NCBI GenBank assembly: GCA_003963005.1
Contig: RXJW01000071.1
Coordinates: 1-36,164 of the forward strand
Source of the DNA: Burkholderiales bacterium
Lineage (GTDB): Bacteria; Pseudomonadota; Gammaproteobacteria; Burkholderiales; Burkholderiaceae_C
DNA length: 36,164 nt
Direction: 5' to 3'
Shown here: positions 1-9,400 of the stretch, in pieces
Layout: the number at the start of each line of letters is the position of its first letter
Numbering within the stretch: the first letter of the stretch is position 1
Made by a program: the position numbers and the translations under genes
Notes under the pieces: model-generated
Told to the model about the DNA's origin: nothing
The model's input: the letters and a program-made list of their open reading frames with translations, nothing else
Database searches by the model: none

Positions 1-1
1 G

Positions 2-403
2 GTCGAGACCGTGTCCTGGGCAGCCAAGAATGGCGACCGCTCCGAGAACGGCGACTACCTCTACGGCAAGAAGCGCCTGCGCGAGATCGACCGCCGGCTG
101 CGCTTCCTGACCAAGCGGCTGGATGTGGCCGAGGTGGTCGACCCGAGCGCCCACCACGGCTCGGAGCAGATCTTCTTCGGCGCGACCGTGACCTACGCCA
201 ATGCCCGCGGCGAGGAGAAGACGATCACGATCAAGGGCATCGATGAGTCCGACAGCCTGGCCGGCGAAGTGAGCTGGATCTCGCCGATCGCCCGCACCCT
301 GCTCAAGGCCCGCGTGGGCGACGAACTGCAACTGGTCACGCCGGTGGGTGTGGAGCGCATCGAGGTCGTCGAAGTCCGCTATCCGGCACCCCCGAAGAAC
401 TGA
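2..403 (+). CDS. greB: Transcription elongation factor GreB, 5' end outside window
   Basis: GreB binds the secondary channel of RNA polymerase and stimulates cleavage of backtracked transcripts. The window opens inside the gene: the frame is open from base 2 (V-E-T-V-S-W), so the GTG at 11 is an internal codon, not the start. The visible part has the end of the N-terminal coiled coil with the motif GDRSENGDY followed by GKKRLREIDRRLRFL, which is the GreB form of the GreA/GreB signature, and then the C-terminal FKBP-like domain ending in ARTLLKARVGDEL. About 25 N-terminal residues should lie upstream of the window. It converges on spoT with 123 bp between the stop codons. Confidence 0.95.
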   Translation, partial: VETVSWAAKNGDRSENGDYLYGKKRLREIDRRLRFLTKRLDVAEVVDPSAHHGSEQIFFGATVTYANARGEEKTITIKGIDESDSLAGEVSWISPIARTLLKARVGDELQLVTPVGVERIEVVEVRYPAPPKN

Positions 404-483
404 GTTTTCGTTGGGCCCAGAGCCGGGCGCCCTGTGCCTGCCGAAGGGCTGCGCCTTGGCCGCAGCGCGGTCTGCAAGACCGG

Positions 484-517
484 CTGGCCCTGCGCGCGTC
501 CAGCGCCGCAGGGCCAG
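484..517. terminator. Perfect 11-bp hairpin between convergent greB and spoT
   Basis: Bases 484-494 and 507-517 are exact reverse complements (CTGGCCCTGCG) with a 12-nt loop. The hairpin lies 10 nt beyond the spoT stop and 80 nt beyond the greB stop. There is no T-tract on either side, so it is a candidate bidirectional or Rho-assisted terminator or mRNA 3' stabiliser rather than a classical intrinsic terminator. A smaller hairpin (469-481, GGTCT/AGACC) lies next to it. Confidence 0.45.
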
Positions 518-526
518 ACGAGGGGC

Positions 527-2785
527 TCAAGGCTTCACCCGCCAGACCCGCTGCACCGGCGCCGTGCGACGCAGCACGCGCAGCACATCGGCCAGGTGCA
601 GGCGGTCGCGCACGGCGATCAGCAGCGTCATCTCGGCGGTCTCGCGCAGCTGCGCCTCGTCGCTCATCGAGATGTGGGTGATGTCGGCCTCCGCGGAGGC
701 CACCGCCTGTGCGACCTGCGCGAGCACGCCCTTCCCGTTGGTCAGCAGCAGCGCGATGCCGGCCTCGAAGCTGCGCGTCAGCTCCTCGGCCCATTCGACC
801 TGGATCCAGTGTTCGCTGTCGCGCTGGAAGAGCCGCCGGCCGACCGCGCATTCGCAGGTGTGCACGACGAGGCCTTCGCCGCGCCCGAGGTAGCCGCGCA
901 CCTCGTCGCCCGGGATGGGGCGGCAGCAGCTCGCGAGCTGCACCGAGGCGCCTTCGCTGCCGTCCAGCGTGACGCTGCCCTGGTGCACGGGGGCCTCCGT
1001 GAACCGGCCGAGCGTGAGGGCCAGGGCGTCGGGCTTCTGGCCGTGCTCGGCCATCAGGCGGGCCAGCTTCTTGGCGATGATGGTGGCGATCTTGCGGCCC
1101 GCGCCGATGTCCACGAGCAACTGCTCGGTGCTGGCGCTGCCCGCCCAATCGGCCAGTTCGTGCCAGATGTCGGCGGCCGGGTCGTCGATCTCGAGGCTGG
1201 GCAGGCCCAGGCCCTCGATGCGCATGGCCTGCGCCAGCATCTTCTGGCCGAGCTCGCGCGACTCTTCGTGCTCCAGGTCCTTCAGGTAGTGCCGGATCTT
1301 GGAGCGGGCCCGGCCGGTGCGCACGAAGCTGAGCCAGGCCGGATTGGGGCTCGCGCCGGGGGCGGTCACGATCTCGACGATGTCGCCGCTCTTGAGCTCG
1401 GCCCGCAGCGGCACCGCCTCGCCATTGACCTGGGCGGCCACGCAGTGGTCGCCGACGTCGGAGTGGATCGCGTAGGCGAAGTCCACCGGCGTCGCCCCCT
1501 TGGGCAGGGCCATGATCTTGGACTTGGGCGTGAAGACGTAGATCGCATCCGGGAAGAGGTCGATCTTGACGTGCTCCAGGAATTCGTTGGCGTCGCGCGT
1601 CTCATCCTGGATGTCGATCAGGCTCTGCAGCCAGCGGGCATTGGCCTGCTGGGCAATCAGCGCCGAGGACGACTGCTTGCCGCGGCTCTTGTAGATCCAG
1701 TGCGCCGCCACGCCCTGCTCGGCGATCTGGTGCATGCCCTCGGTGCGCAGCTGGAACTCCAGCGGCGTGGCCAGCGGCCCCATCAGTGTGGTGTGCAGGG
1801 ACTGGTAGCCGTTGTCCTTGGGGGTGGCGATGTAGTCCTTGAAGCGCCCGGCCTGCGGCTTGTAGAGCTGGTGCAGCACGCCGAGCGCCGTGTAGCACTG
1901 CAGCGGCTCCTCGGTCAGGATGCGAAAGCCGAAGATGTCGCTGACCTGCGCGAACGACAGGCCGCCCTTCTCGCGCATCTTCTTGTAGATCGAATAGACG
2001 GTCTTCTCGCGCCCCTGCACCTCCACGCGCAGGCTCGCCTTGGCGAAGGCCGCCCGGATCTCGCCCTCGATGCGCGAGACCAGGTCCCGCCGGTTGCCCC
2101 GTGCCTTGGCCACGGCCTTGGACAGCGCCGCGTAGCGCCAGGGGTGGAAGTACTGGAAGGACAGGTCCTGCAGCTCGCGGAAGGTCTGGTTCAGGCCCAG
2201 TCGGTGCGCGATGGGAGCGTAGATGTCGAAGGTCTCGCGGGCGATGCGGCGGGCCTTGTGCGGGGCCATCGCGCCCATCGTGCGCATGTTGTGCAGCCGG
2301 TCGGCCAGCTTGACCAGGATGACACGCAGGTCGCGCGCCATCGCCAGCAGCATCTTGCGGAAGGATTCGGCCTGGGATTCTTCCTTGGTCGAGAACTGCA
2401 GCTTGTCCAGCTTCGTGAGGCCGTCCACCAGGTCGGCGGTGGTGGCGTCGAACTTCTCGATCAGCTCGCTCTTGGAGACGCCGCAGTCCTCGACCACGTC
2501 GTGCATGAGGGCCGCCATCAGGGCCTGGGCGTCCAGCCGCCATTCGGCGCAGATGCCGGCCACGGCGATCGGATGGGTGATGTAGGGCTCGCCCGTGGCC
2601 CGCTTCTGGCCCAGGTGGGCTTCGTCGGCGAACTTGTAGGCTTCGCGCACCCGCTTCACCTCCGCCTTGCTCAGGTAGCCGAGCTTGGGGGCGAGGGCGT
2701 CGAAGGAGGCCGCCTCGGCCTGCGTGGGCAGCGCCGGCTGGCGCAGACCCGGCAGGAACCAGGCGGTGAGGGAGCGTTGGGCCAT
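527..2785 (-). CDS. spoT: Bifunctional (p)ppGpp synthetase/hydrolase SpoT (RelA/SpoT family)
   Basis: Makes and degrades the alarmone (p)ppGpp. The 752-residue protein has the full long-RSH layout. The HD hydrolase domain has HDVVED at 95-100, so the metal-binding His-Asp and catalytic Glu-Asp are present. The synthetase domain follows, with YSIYKKM near 264-270 and RFKDYIATPKDNGYQSLHT at 314-332. The RFKD form is that of bifunctional enzymes; monofunctional RelA has EFDD. A TGS domain (about 414-474), a helical/zinc-finger-like region with CC at 620-621, and a C-terminal ACT domain (about 671-745) complete it. Both active sites look intact. It is the last gene of gmk-rpoZ-spoT and is separated from rpoZ by an intrinsic terminator, so part of its expression depends on read-through or on a promoter in the 105-bp gap. 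Confidence 0.96.
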   Translation of the reverse strand: MAQRSLTAWFLPGLRQPALPTQAEAASFDALAPKLGYLSKAEVKRVREAYKFADEAHLGQKRATGEPYITHPIAVAGICAEWRLDAQALMAALMHDVVEDCGVSKSELIEKFDATTADLVDGLTKLDKLQFSTKEESQAESFRKMLLAMARDLRVILVKLADRLHNMRTMGAMAPHKARRIARETFDIYAPIAHRLGLNQTFRELQDLSFQYFHPWRYAALSKAVAKARGNRRDLVSRIEGEIRAAFAKASLRVEVQGREKTVYSIYKKMREKGGLSFAQVSDIFGFRILTEEPLQCYTALGVLHQLYKPQAGRFKDYIATPKDNGYQSLHTTLMGPLATPLEFQLRTEGMHQIAEQGVAAHWIYKSRGKQSSSALIAQQANARWLQSLIDIQDETRDANEFLEHVKIDLFPDAIYVFTPKSKIMALPKGATPVDFAYAIHSDVGDHCVAAQVNGEAVPLRAELKSGDIVEIVTAPGASPNPAWLSFVRTGRARSKIRHYLKDLEHEESRELGQKMLAQAMRIEGLGLPSLEIDDPAADIWHELADWAGSASTEQLLVDIGAGRKIATIIAKKLARLMAEHGQKPDALALTLGRFTEAPVHQGSVTLDGSEGASVQLASCCRPIPGDEVRGYLGRGEGLVVHTCECAVGRRLFQRDSEHWIQVEWAEELTRSFEAGIALLLTNGKGVLAQVAQAVASAEADITHISMSDEAQLRETAEMTLLIAVRDRLHLADVLRVLRRTAPVQRVWRVKP

Positions 2786-2839
2786 ATCGCCCCGAATTTA
2801 GCCGATGCCACAAAGGCGACCGGCGTCCTGGGCGGTCTG

Positions 2840-2870
2840 AAAAACGACAACGGGCGCCCGAAGGCGCCCG
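2840..2870 (-). terminator. Intrinsic terminator downstream of rpoZ
   Basis: On the minus strand an 8-bp GC-only stem (2851-2858 paired with 2863-2870) closes a TTCG tetraloop and is followed by TTGTCGTTTTT (2850 to 2840). This is a textbook Rho-independent terminator placed between the rpoZ stop and the spoT start, so it should limit read-through from gmk-rpoZ into spoT. Confidence 0.85.
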
Positions 2871-2890
2871 TCAGCGGCGGTGCGTGGGGG

Positions 2891-3094
2891 TCAGACCGGC
2901 ACTTTGCGCAACATTTCAATGCCGACTTCGCCAGCGGCGATCTCGCGCAGTGCGGTCACGCCGGGCTTGTTCTTGCTGTCGATGCGGGGGCTGTGGCCCT
3001 GGCTCAGCATGCGGGCGCGGTAGGTGGCGGCCAGCACGAGCTGGAAGCGGTTCGGGATCTTGGTCAGGCAGTCTTCGACGGTGATGCGGGCCAT
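2891..3094 (-). CDS. rpoZ: RNA polymerase omega subunit
   Basis: The omega subunit assists assembly of RNA polymerase and forms part of a ppGpp-binding site. The 67-residue protein starts [10 protein letters not shown] and continues [17 protein letters not shown], the conserved omega core, and ends in a short betaproteobacterial tail. An upstream in-frame start would add 30 unrelated residues; the start at 3094 is preferred because it matches the family N-terminus and has AAGGAA just upstream. It lies 34 bp downstream of gmk and is followed by an intrinsic terminator before spoT. The gmk-rpoZ-spoT order is the common proteobacterial arrangement. Confidence 0.96.
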   Translation of the reverse strand: MARITVEDCLTKIPNRFQLVLAATYRARMLSQGHSPRIDSKNKPGVTALREIAAGEVGIEMLRKVPV

Positions 3095-3128
3095 GGTGTT
3101 CCTTCTGAGATGCGGTGCAGGCCTTCGA

Positions 3129-3749
3129 TCAGGGCAGATCGAGCGCCTGGAAGACGGCCGAGCGGTTTCGGCGCTGAGCCGCATATTTTAGCCGCTGTGC
3201 GTGGACGATGGTTTTCAGGTCGAAAACCGCGGTGTCGAACACCGCATTCACGACGACAAAGTCGAAGTGCTGGGCCTGGGCCACCTCGATGCGGGCGTTG
3301 TTCATGCGCTTGGCGATCACCTCGGGCTCGGTATCGCCGCGGCGGTTCAGGCGCAGGCGGAGTTCGTCCCAGCTGGGCGGCAGGATGAAAATCAGCACGG
3401 CGTAGGGGAAGAGCTGCTTGATCTGCAGCGCGCCCTGGAAGTCGATCTCCAGGACCACGTCCTCGCCGTGCTGGAGGCGGTCCTCGATGCCGGCACGCGA
3501 GGTGCCGTACAGGTTGCCATGCACCTCGGCCCACTCGAAGAACTCGCCACGCGCCGCCATCGCGCGGAACTCGTCGGGCGAGATGAACCAGTACTCCCGA
3601 CCATGCTGCTCCTGCCCGCGCGGCGCCCGCGAGGTGTGGGAGATGGAGACTGCGAGTTTCGCGTCCAGCTCCAGCAGCGCCTTCACGAGGCTGGACTTGC
3701 CGGCTCCACTCGGGGCTGCGACGACGAAGAGATTGCCGGGGTATTCCAT
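3129..3749 (-). CDS. gmk: Guanylate kinase
   Basis: Phosphorylates GMP to GDP with ATP, in purine nucleotide recycling. The 206-residue protein has the P-loop APSGAGKSS at 12-20, then [19 protein letters not shown] (GMP-binding region), the [14 protein letters not shown] segment and EIDFQGA, all typical of guanylate kinases. Its length is normal for the family. Its first 67 bases are overlapped in another frame by the 3' end of the EarP-like reading frame on the same strand. This is the last core gene before the accessory block; in related genomes yicC is normally the next gene upstream. Confidence 0.96.
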   Translation of the reverse strand: MEYPGNLFVVAAPSGAGKSSLVKALLELDAKLAVSISHTSRAPRGQEQHGREYWFISPDEFRAMAARGEFFEWAEVHGNLYGTSRAGIEDRLQHGEDVVLEIDFQGALQIKQLFPYAVLIFILPPSWDELRLRLNRRGDTEPEVIAKRMNNARIEVAQAQHFDFVVVNAVFDTAVFDLKTIVHAQRLKYAAQRRNRSAVFQALDLP

Positions 3750-5002
3750 GGGGAAAGCAAGGCTTGGGGGGACGCCACTTTACCCGCCCACCCCGACCGG
3801 GCCGGGTTGAGCACGGTCGGCGGCCCGTAGCCCGCCAGGGCCATGCTGGGCTGGGTCGGCGCAAACTGGCGCACCACGGTTTCCACGTCGTCGTCCGTCA
3901 GGCTGGCCCGCAGGACGTCGGCCAGGTCGGGTGCGCGGCGGATGCGCTGGGCGACCAGCGCGGCCAGAGACTGGGCTTCATCCCAGCGTGCCAGGTACAA
4001 GTTCCAGGCGGATTTGACATCCTCGCCGCTCGTCAGCGCACCGAAGAGCGCGGCCAGCGTTCGACGGATCACCGGCCCGGACCGCACGGTGTACCAGTCA
4101 AAGAAGCCGCTGTCTCTGTCGGTGCAGCACCATGCGACCGGGATGCCACACGCGCTGCTGCGCATCGCCGTGTCGCTTTCGCTGGTCATGACCAGGTCCA
4201 CGGTCTCGATCAGCGCATCGACCATCCGCCAGCGGCGGGTGGGCAGGGCGACGACGGTCAGTGCACCGTGCGTGAGCGCATCGGTCTGCCCCTGCCGCTC
4301 GCGCCCCCAGGGCAGGCTCGCTGGCCGTTGTGCTGCCTGCAGCGCGTGGTCGTCGATGAACGCGCACACCGGCCTCGGGCTGTCGGCGAGCCCTTCCAGA
4401 AGAGGCGTGATGCCCGAGGGGTCCCGCACGTCCAGGAAGACGGCCAGGCAACCGTCCAGCAGGTCGGCTCGCAGGCCGAGCGTCTGCAGCAGCCCGGTCT
4501 GCGCGGCAGCGCGGCCCCACAGATGCTGCACTGACGGCAGCACCGAACGTTGCTTGATGTAGCCGGCCTTCAGCGGCGCATCTCCGAACTGCGCCACCAG
4601 GTGGGTGCAGCGCCCCTCGACCGCGACGGTGTGCAGCGGGCTCAGCCCGGGCCATGCGTCGTCTGAATGGGGGACGACCTGCAGGCAGCGCGTGGGACTG
4701 AGCTGCTGGGCCAGCCGTGTCCGGTAGCCCGCCGGAAGGGGGGCGTCGAGCATCTGGATCGCCACCGGCGCGACCGGCGTGAAGTCGGCCATGCGCCGGT
4801 CGATGATTTCCAGGCCCTGATGAATCTGCATGAAACGTGTGGGATGGACACCCGCGACCGAGCTGGACAGTTCCGCCAACTCGTCGGTGAAGAGCCGCAT
4901 GGACTGCCCTCGATGGGCCAGGCTGCGCGCGAGCTGATAGCCGAACCAGAGCGAGGAGGGGGCTTGACGGGACGTGAACAGGTCCCAGGAGGCATGGAGC
5001 AT
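3683..5002 (-). CDS. Highly diverged EarP-like protein (DUF2331-type fold), probable loss of catalytic residues
   Basis: 439 residues. It can be aligned by eye, over most of its length, with EarP, the arginine rhamnosyltransferase that modifies elongation factor P using dTDP-rhamnose. The start (SWDLFTSRQ, then [11 protein letters not shown] and [11 protein letters not shown]) follows EarP's WDIF-x-RLARQLA-x-VRLWVDDLA pattern. [15 protein letters not shown] and YIKQ resemble the middle region, and [24 protein letters not shown] (267-290) sits where EarP has its RGEDS segment. The family's DNYGDIG loop is replaced by APSSLWF and the RGEDS acidic pair is only partly kept. Sugar transfer is therefore unlikely, though the fold may remain. 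EarP is usually about 380 residues; the last 50 here are low-complexity and run into gmk. No efp gene is in the window. The family call is an inference from memory of the motifs. Confidence 0.6.
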   Translation of the reverse strand: MLHASWDLFTSRQAPSSLWFGYQLARSLAHRGQSMRLFTDELAELSSSVAGVHPTRFMQIHQGLEIIDRRMADFTPVAPVAIQMLDAPLPAGYRTRLAQQLSPTRCLQVVPHSDDAWPGLSPLHTVAVEGRCTHLVAQFGDAPLKAGYIKQRSVLPSVQHLWGRAAAQTGLLQTLGLRADLLDGCLAVFLDVRDPSGITPLLEGLADSPRPVCAFIDDHALQAAQRPASLPWGRERQGQTDALTHGALTVVALPTRRWRMVDALIETVDLVMTSESDTAMRSSACGIPVAWCCTDRDSGFFDWYTVRSGPVIRRTLAALFGALTSGEDVKSAWNLYLARWDEAQSLAALVAQRIRRAPDLADVLRASLTDDDVETVVRQFAPTQPSMALAGYGPPTVLNPARSGWAGKVASPQALLSPWNTPAISSSSQPRVEPASPAS

Positions 5003-5337
5003 GGCAGGCGTCAGGGGTTCAGTCAGGAGCCGACGGCCGTGAGGCGTCGGGGGGCGGCGTGACGATGCGCGCTACCGCCTGCCATGGCGCCTGATTGCGA
5101 CGGGCGGCCGTCATCGCACCACGAGCCGGATCGAGCCGGCCACGAATGTGTCCCGGCCCGCACTGACTCCTGCCTTTCAGGGAAGGCAGCGCCCGTCGCC
5201 GGGCGCTTCGTACCGCCGTCTGTGCTGTTCGTGGCGCGGGCGCGGCGCTTGGAGGTACGCGTGCCTTGCCAGTGCACGCCCGATGCTCCACTGCGCAGCC
5301 ACCGACCTGCCCAAGTGCGGGTGTTTGCACACCTGGG
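5003..5337. other. Intergenic region between divergent EarP-like gene and efflux operon
   Basis: 335 bp with no convincing gene. It must hold the promoters for the minus-strand EarP-like gene and the plus-strand efflux operon, but no clear -35/-10 pair is visible. Two small hairpins lie in tandem: 5170-5176 with 5183-5189 (CTGCCTT/AAGGCAG) and 5189-5194 with 5201-5206 (GCGCCC/GGGCGC). No T-tract follows either, so they are candidate regulatory or mRNA structures only. Confidence 0.5.
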
Positions 5338-6459
5338 ATGACACCGACCGCCATGACTGCTCAACGCCTGTCCAGCCTCATTGGTTCCCGCCGCCAGATC
5401 CTGCGCTGGTTCGCCGCCGCCAGCCCTGCCTCGCTGGCCGCGTGTTCCCGGACGACGCCTGTGGCCCCGGACGCAACGCCGCCGCGCCCGGCGCTGGTCG
5501 TGCCGGTGCGTGTGTCGGCTGGCCTGGGTCCGGCGTTCGTCGGTGAAGTCCGGGCGGTGCGGCGCGCCGAGCCCGGCTTCGCCGTCAACGGTGTCGTGGC
5601 GGACGTCCTCGTGCGCCCCGGCGACTCGGTGCGTGTCGGCCAGGTCCTCGCGCGCCTTGACGCCACGCCGCTGCTCGCCCAGCGTCAGGCGGCGCAGGCT
5701 GAGGAGGCCAAGGCCCGAGCCCTGCGTGACGAGGCCCGCCGGCGCAGCGCCCGTGTCGATGCAGCCGAAGCGGCAGGCGCCACGAGCCCCGGCGAAAGCG
5801 GTGCCGCACGGTCGGAGTTGGCCGCTGCGGATGCGGCCCTGCGGTCGGCCTCGACCCAGCACGAGCTCGCGACCTGGGCCTGGGAGCGGGCCACGCTGCG
5901 CGCCACGATCGATGGCATGGTCGGTGCGCGACACGTCGAGCCCGGTCAGTCCGTGTCCGCCGGCACGCCGGCCTTCGCCATCGACGGCACCGGGCGCGAA
6001 CTGGCCGTGCTGCTGCCCGGCCAACAGCGGGTGTCCGTCGGGCAGGCGGCGCGGGTGTCGCGGCCGGGTCAATCGATATCGGCAAGGGTCCTGCAAGTGG
6101 CCTCGCGCTTGGACGCCGGTGGCCTGAGGCGCGTCCATCTCTCGGTGCCGGACGACGCCGCGGTGGGCGACACCTGGGCCGTGCAACTGACCGACCCGAC
6201 ACGTCCCGTGGCGCTGCAGGTGCCGGCCCGGGCCGTGGTGCGGCTGGCGGCCCCGGACCAGGGCAGCGTGCTGCGGCTGGCCGCCGATGGTGTCACCGTC
6301 GAGCGGGCGACGGTGTCGCTCGGGCAGTGGCACCAGGACGCGGTCGAGGTGCTGTCCGGCCTCTCCGACAAGGACCGCATCGTGCTCGCGGGGGCGTCGG
6401 GCATCCAGCCCGGCACGCGCGTCAAGCCGGTCGACGCGGCGCTGGGGGCCACGTCGTGA
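5338..6459 (+). CDS. RND efflux periplasmic adaptor (membrane fusion lipoprotein)
   Basis: Connects an inner-membrane RND pump to an outer-membrane channel. From the ATG at 5338 it is 373 residues; an ATG at 5353 is an equally possible start. The N-terminus has SRRQILRW followed by a short hydrophobic stretch and the lipobox LAAC (Cys36), so it should be a lipoprotein; the twin-arginine pair gives it a Tat-like look. Downstream are the biotinyl-lipoyl hairpin (GFAVNGVVADVLVRPGDSV), an Ala-rich alpha hairpin coiled coil, the second lipoyl half and the beta-barrel/membrane-proximal domains. The 3' end overlaps the pump gene by four bases (GTGA at 6456), which implies translational coupling. Substrate cannot be told from sequence. 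Confidence 0.88.
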   Translation: MTPTAMTAQRLSSLIGSRRQILRWFAAASPASLAACSRTTPVAPDATPPRPALVVPVRVSAGLGPAFVGEVRAVRRAEPGFAVNGVVADVLVRPGDSVRVGQVLARLDATPLLAQRQAAQAEEAKARALRDEARRRSARVDAAEAAGATSPGESGAARSELAAADAALRSASTQHELATWAWERATLRATIDGMVGARHVEPGQSVSAGTPAFAIDGTGRELAVLLPGQQRVSVGQAARVSRPGQSISARVLQVASRLDAGGLRRVHLSVPDDAAVGDTWAVQLTDPTRPVALQVPARAVVRLAAPDQGSVLRLAADGVTVERATVSLGQWHQDAVEVLSGLSDKDRIVLAGASGIQPGTRVKPVDAALGATS

Positions 6460-9400
6460 GTCTGTCCAGCAGCGCGCTCGCGCGCCCCCGCTTCACGGCG
6501 CTGGCCGTCCTTTTCCTGGTGCTGGCCGGGGTGTGGCTGGCGCTGGACTTCCCCTCAACGGAAGAGCCGCCGGTCACGGTCCGCGCGGCCACCATCATCA
6601 GCTTCGTCCCCGGCGCGAGCGTGCAGCGGGTCGAGCAGTTGGTGGTGCGCCCGACGGAAGAAGCCGTTCGCAGCCTGGCCGACGTGAAGAAGGTCAAGTC
6701 GACCGTGCGGCCAGGTTTTGCCTTTACCTACGTCGAGCTGCGTCCGGCGGTGTCGCCGCAGCAGCTGCCGACCGTCTGGCAGCGGCTGCGCGCCCGCATG
6801 GAAGACCTGCGACCGCAGCTGCCGGAAGGCACCTTCGGGCCTCTGGTGGACGACGAATTCGGCCGCGTGGCGGTCATGACGGTCGGTCTGACCGGGGCGG
6901 GCTACACGGCGGGTGAGCTGCGCCACCAGGCCCGGGCCATGCGCGATGCCCTTCAGCAACTGCCTGGCGTGGAGCGAGTGACGCTGCATGGAATTCGCGA
7001 CGAGCAGGTCCAGGTCGTGCTCGATGTGGCGGCCATGGCCGCCAAGGGGGTGCGCGCGTCGGCCGTGGCCGAGGCCATCACGCGGCGCAACATCGTGGCG
7101 CCGGCCGGCTTCGTCGAACTGGGCGGCGCCTACCTGCCGCTCACGGTGACCGGCGACGTCGCCGACCCTCGGCAGCTCGCCTCCACGCCGGTGCCCCTGC
7201 CCTCGGGCGGTTCCGTGCCGCTGGGCTTGATCGCGCGCATCGAACGGGTCGAGCAGGATCCGCCGCTGGGCGGTGCCTTCGTCGACGGTGCGCCGGCAGC
7301 CGTCGTGGCGGTGTCGATGGCGCCGGGCCTGAACGTCGTGAGCTTCGCCGAGCGCCTGCGCACCCGCATGCGCGAACTGGAAGCGGGCCTGCCGGTGGGC
7401 ATGAACGTGGTGCCCATCACCGACCAGGCCCAGATCGTCACGCGCCAGCTCATCCAGGTGGGGCAGGTGTTCCTGGAGACGACGGTCATCGTGATGGGCA
7501 TCGTCGTGCTGTTCCTGGGCCTGCGCACCGGGCTCATCGTCGGCGCCATCGTGCCCACCACGATCATGGGCACGCTGGCTGTCATGAAACTGCTCGGCAT
7601 CGAGCTGCAGATGATCTCGATCGGCGCGATCATCATCGCGCTGGGCCTGTTCGTGGACAACGCCATCGTCGTGGCCGAGGACATGGAGCGCCGACTGGCC
7701 TTGGGCGAACCTCGCCAGGAGGCGGCCGCCCGGGCGGGCAGCGCGATGTTCGTGCCCCTGCTGGTGTCATCGTTGGCCATCATCCTGTCCTTCATGCCCT
7801 TGGTGCTGTCCCGGACCGAGATGGGCGAATACCTGCGCAGCATGGGCGTGGTGATGACCATCACCTTGCTGGTCTCGCTGGTGCTGGCGGTCACCTTCAC
7901 GCCCCTGCTGTGCCAACGCTTTGCGCAGCACCATGCCGAACTGAGCCGGGCGGCGCGCGCCGTCGAGTCCCTGACCGGCTGGTACCGGGGCAAGGTGCAG
8001 TGGGTGCTGCGACACCGGGTCGCCTACATCGCCAGCATGGTGGTCGTGTTGCTGGCGTCGGCCTGGCTGTTCACGACCGTGCCGACCGAGCTGATGCCGC
8101 CCTCGGAGCGGCGGCAGTTGCAGATGGCCATCGAGCTGGCACCGGACAGCAGCACGCGGCACACCCTGCAGACCTCCCAGGCCATCAGCCGGGTGCTGTC
8201 CGACCGGCAGCTGCTGCCGCAGATCGCGAGCCATGCGCTGTACGTCGGGGATGGCGGGCCGCGCTTCATCCTGGCGTTGAACCCACCGGTGCCTGCCGGT
8301 CACCGGGCGTATGCGGTCCTGACCCTGGCAGCCGAGGTCACCCATGCCGAGGCGATCGCCCGCTTGAAGCAGTTGATGGCCGAGCGTTTCCCGGACGTCC
8401 GCTTCGAGCCCAAGCGCTTCTCGATGGGGTCGGCGGACGCCGGGCAGGCGGAGTTCCGCGTGCATTCGCCCGACCTCGAACGCCAGCAGGCTGCCGGGCA
8501 GCGCCTGCTGGAGGCTCTGCGTGCCGTGCCAGGCGTGGGCGACGTGTCGACCGACGAAGAGCCCCCGATCCCGCAGCTCAACGTCGTGGTCGACCAGGCC
8601 CGGGCGCGGGCTGCCGGAGTCAGCAGCGCCGAGGTGGCCCGCAGCCTCGATCTGATCCTGTCCGGGGCCACGGCGAGCCAGTACCGGGAGGGCGACACCG
8701 CACTGCCGATCCTCGTGCGAGGCGATCTCGCCGTGCGGCAGAGCGCCGAGGGCCTGGCGGCGCTGCCGATCGCCCGGGAGGACGGCCACGGCAGCGTGCC
8801 GCTGGCGCAGGTCGCGCGTCTGGAGGTCGTCCGACAGCCGGCGTCCATCCAGCGTTACAACCAGGCACGGGTCGTCACGGTGTCGGGCAAGCATCCGGCG
8901 ATGACGGCGCAGGCGCTGGTCGACCAGGTGGCGCCGCTGCTGGCGGAGTTGCGCCGCGACGGCATCGAGGTCACCCTGGGCGGCGAAATCGAGGAAGGTG
9001 CCGACGCCAACGAGGCCATGGCCCAGTTCCTGCCGCCGTGCGTGCTCGCGATGGCGCTCATCTTCGTCTGGCAGTTCGAGAGCGTGCGCAAGGCCGCCGT
9101 CGTGCTGGCGAGCGTGCCCTTCGTGCTGATCGGCGCCACGCTGGCGCTCAAGCTGACCGGCACGACGCTGACCTTCGTCGGCACGCTGGGCCTGCTGGCG
9201 CTCGGCGGCATCATCGTCAACAACGCCGTGCTGCTGATCGACGCGATCGACGAAGAGCGGCAGTCCGGCCTGGGCGATGTCCAGGCCATCGAAGAAGCGG
9301 CCGCCAAGCGCCTGCGGCCGATCGTGATGACCAAGCTGGTGTGCATCCTGGGCTTGCTGCCGCTCTACCTGTTCGGCGGCACCGTCTGGCAGAGCCTGGC

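Noticed and set aside
434..3388. 984-codon open frame on the plus strand opposite spoT and rpoZ
   Set aside because: It is an antisense shadow in high-GC DNA: the minus strand carries clear spoT and rpoZ, and the plus-strand translation is rich in repeated Ala, Gly, Arg, His and Gln without any domain.
5019..5354. 111-codon minus-strand frame in the EarP/efflux divergent region
   Set aside because: No ribosome-binding site, no recognisable feature, and it would cover the expected promoter region.
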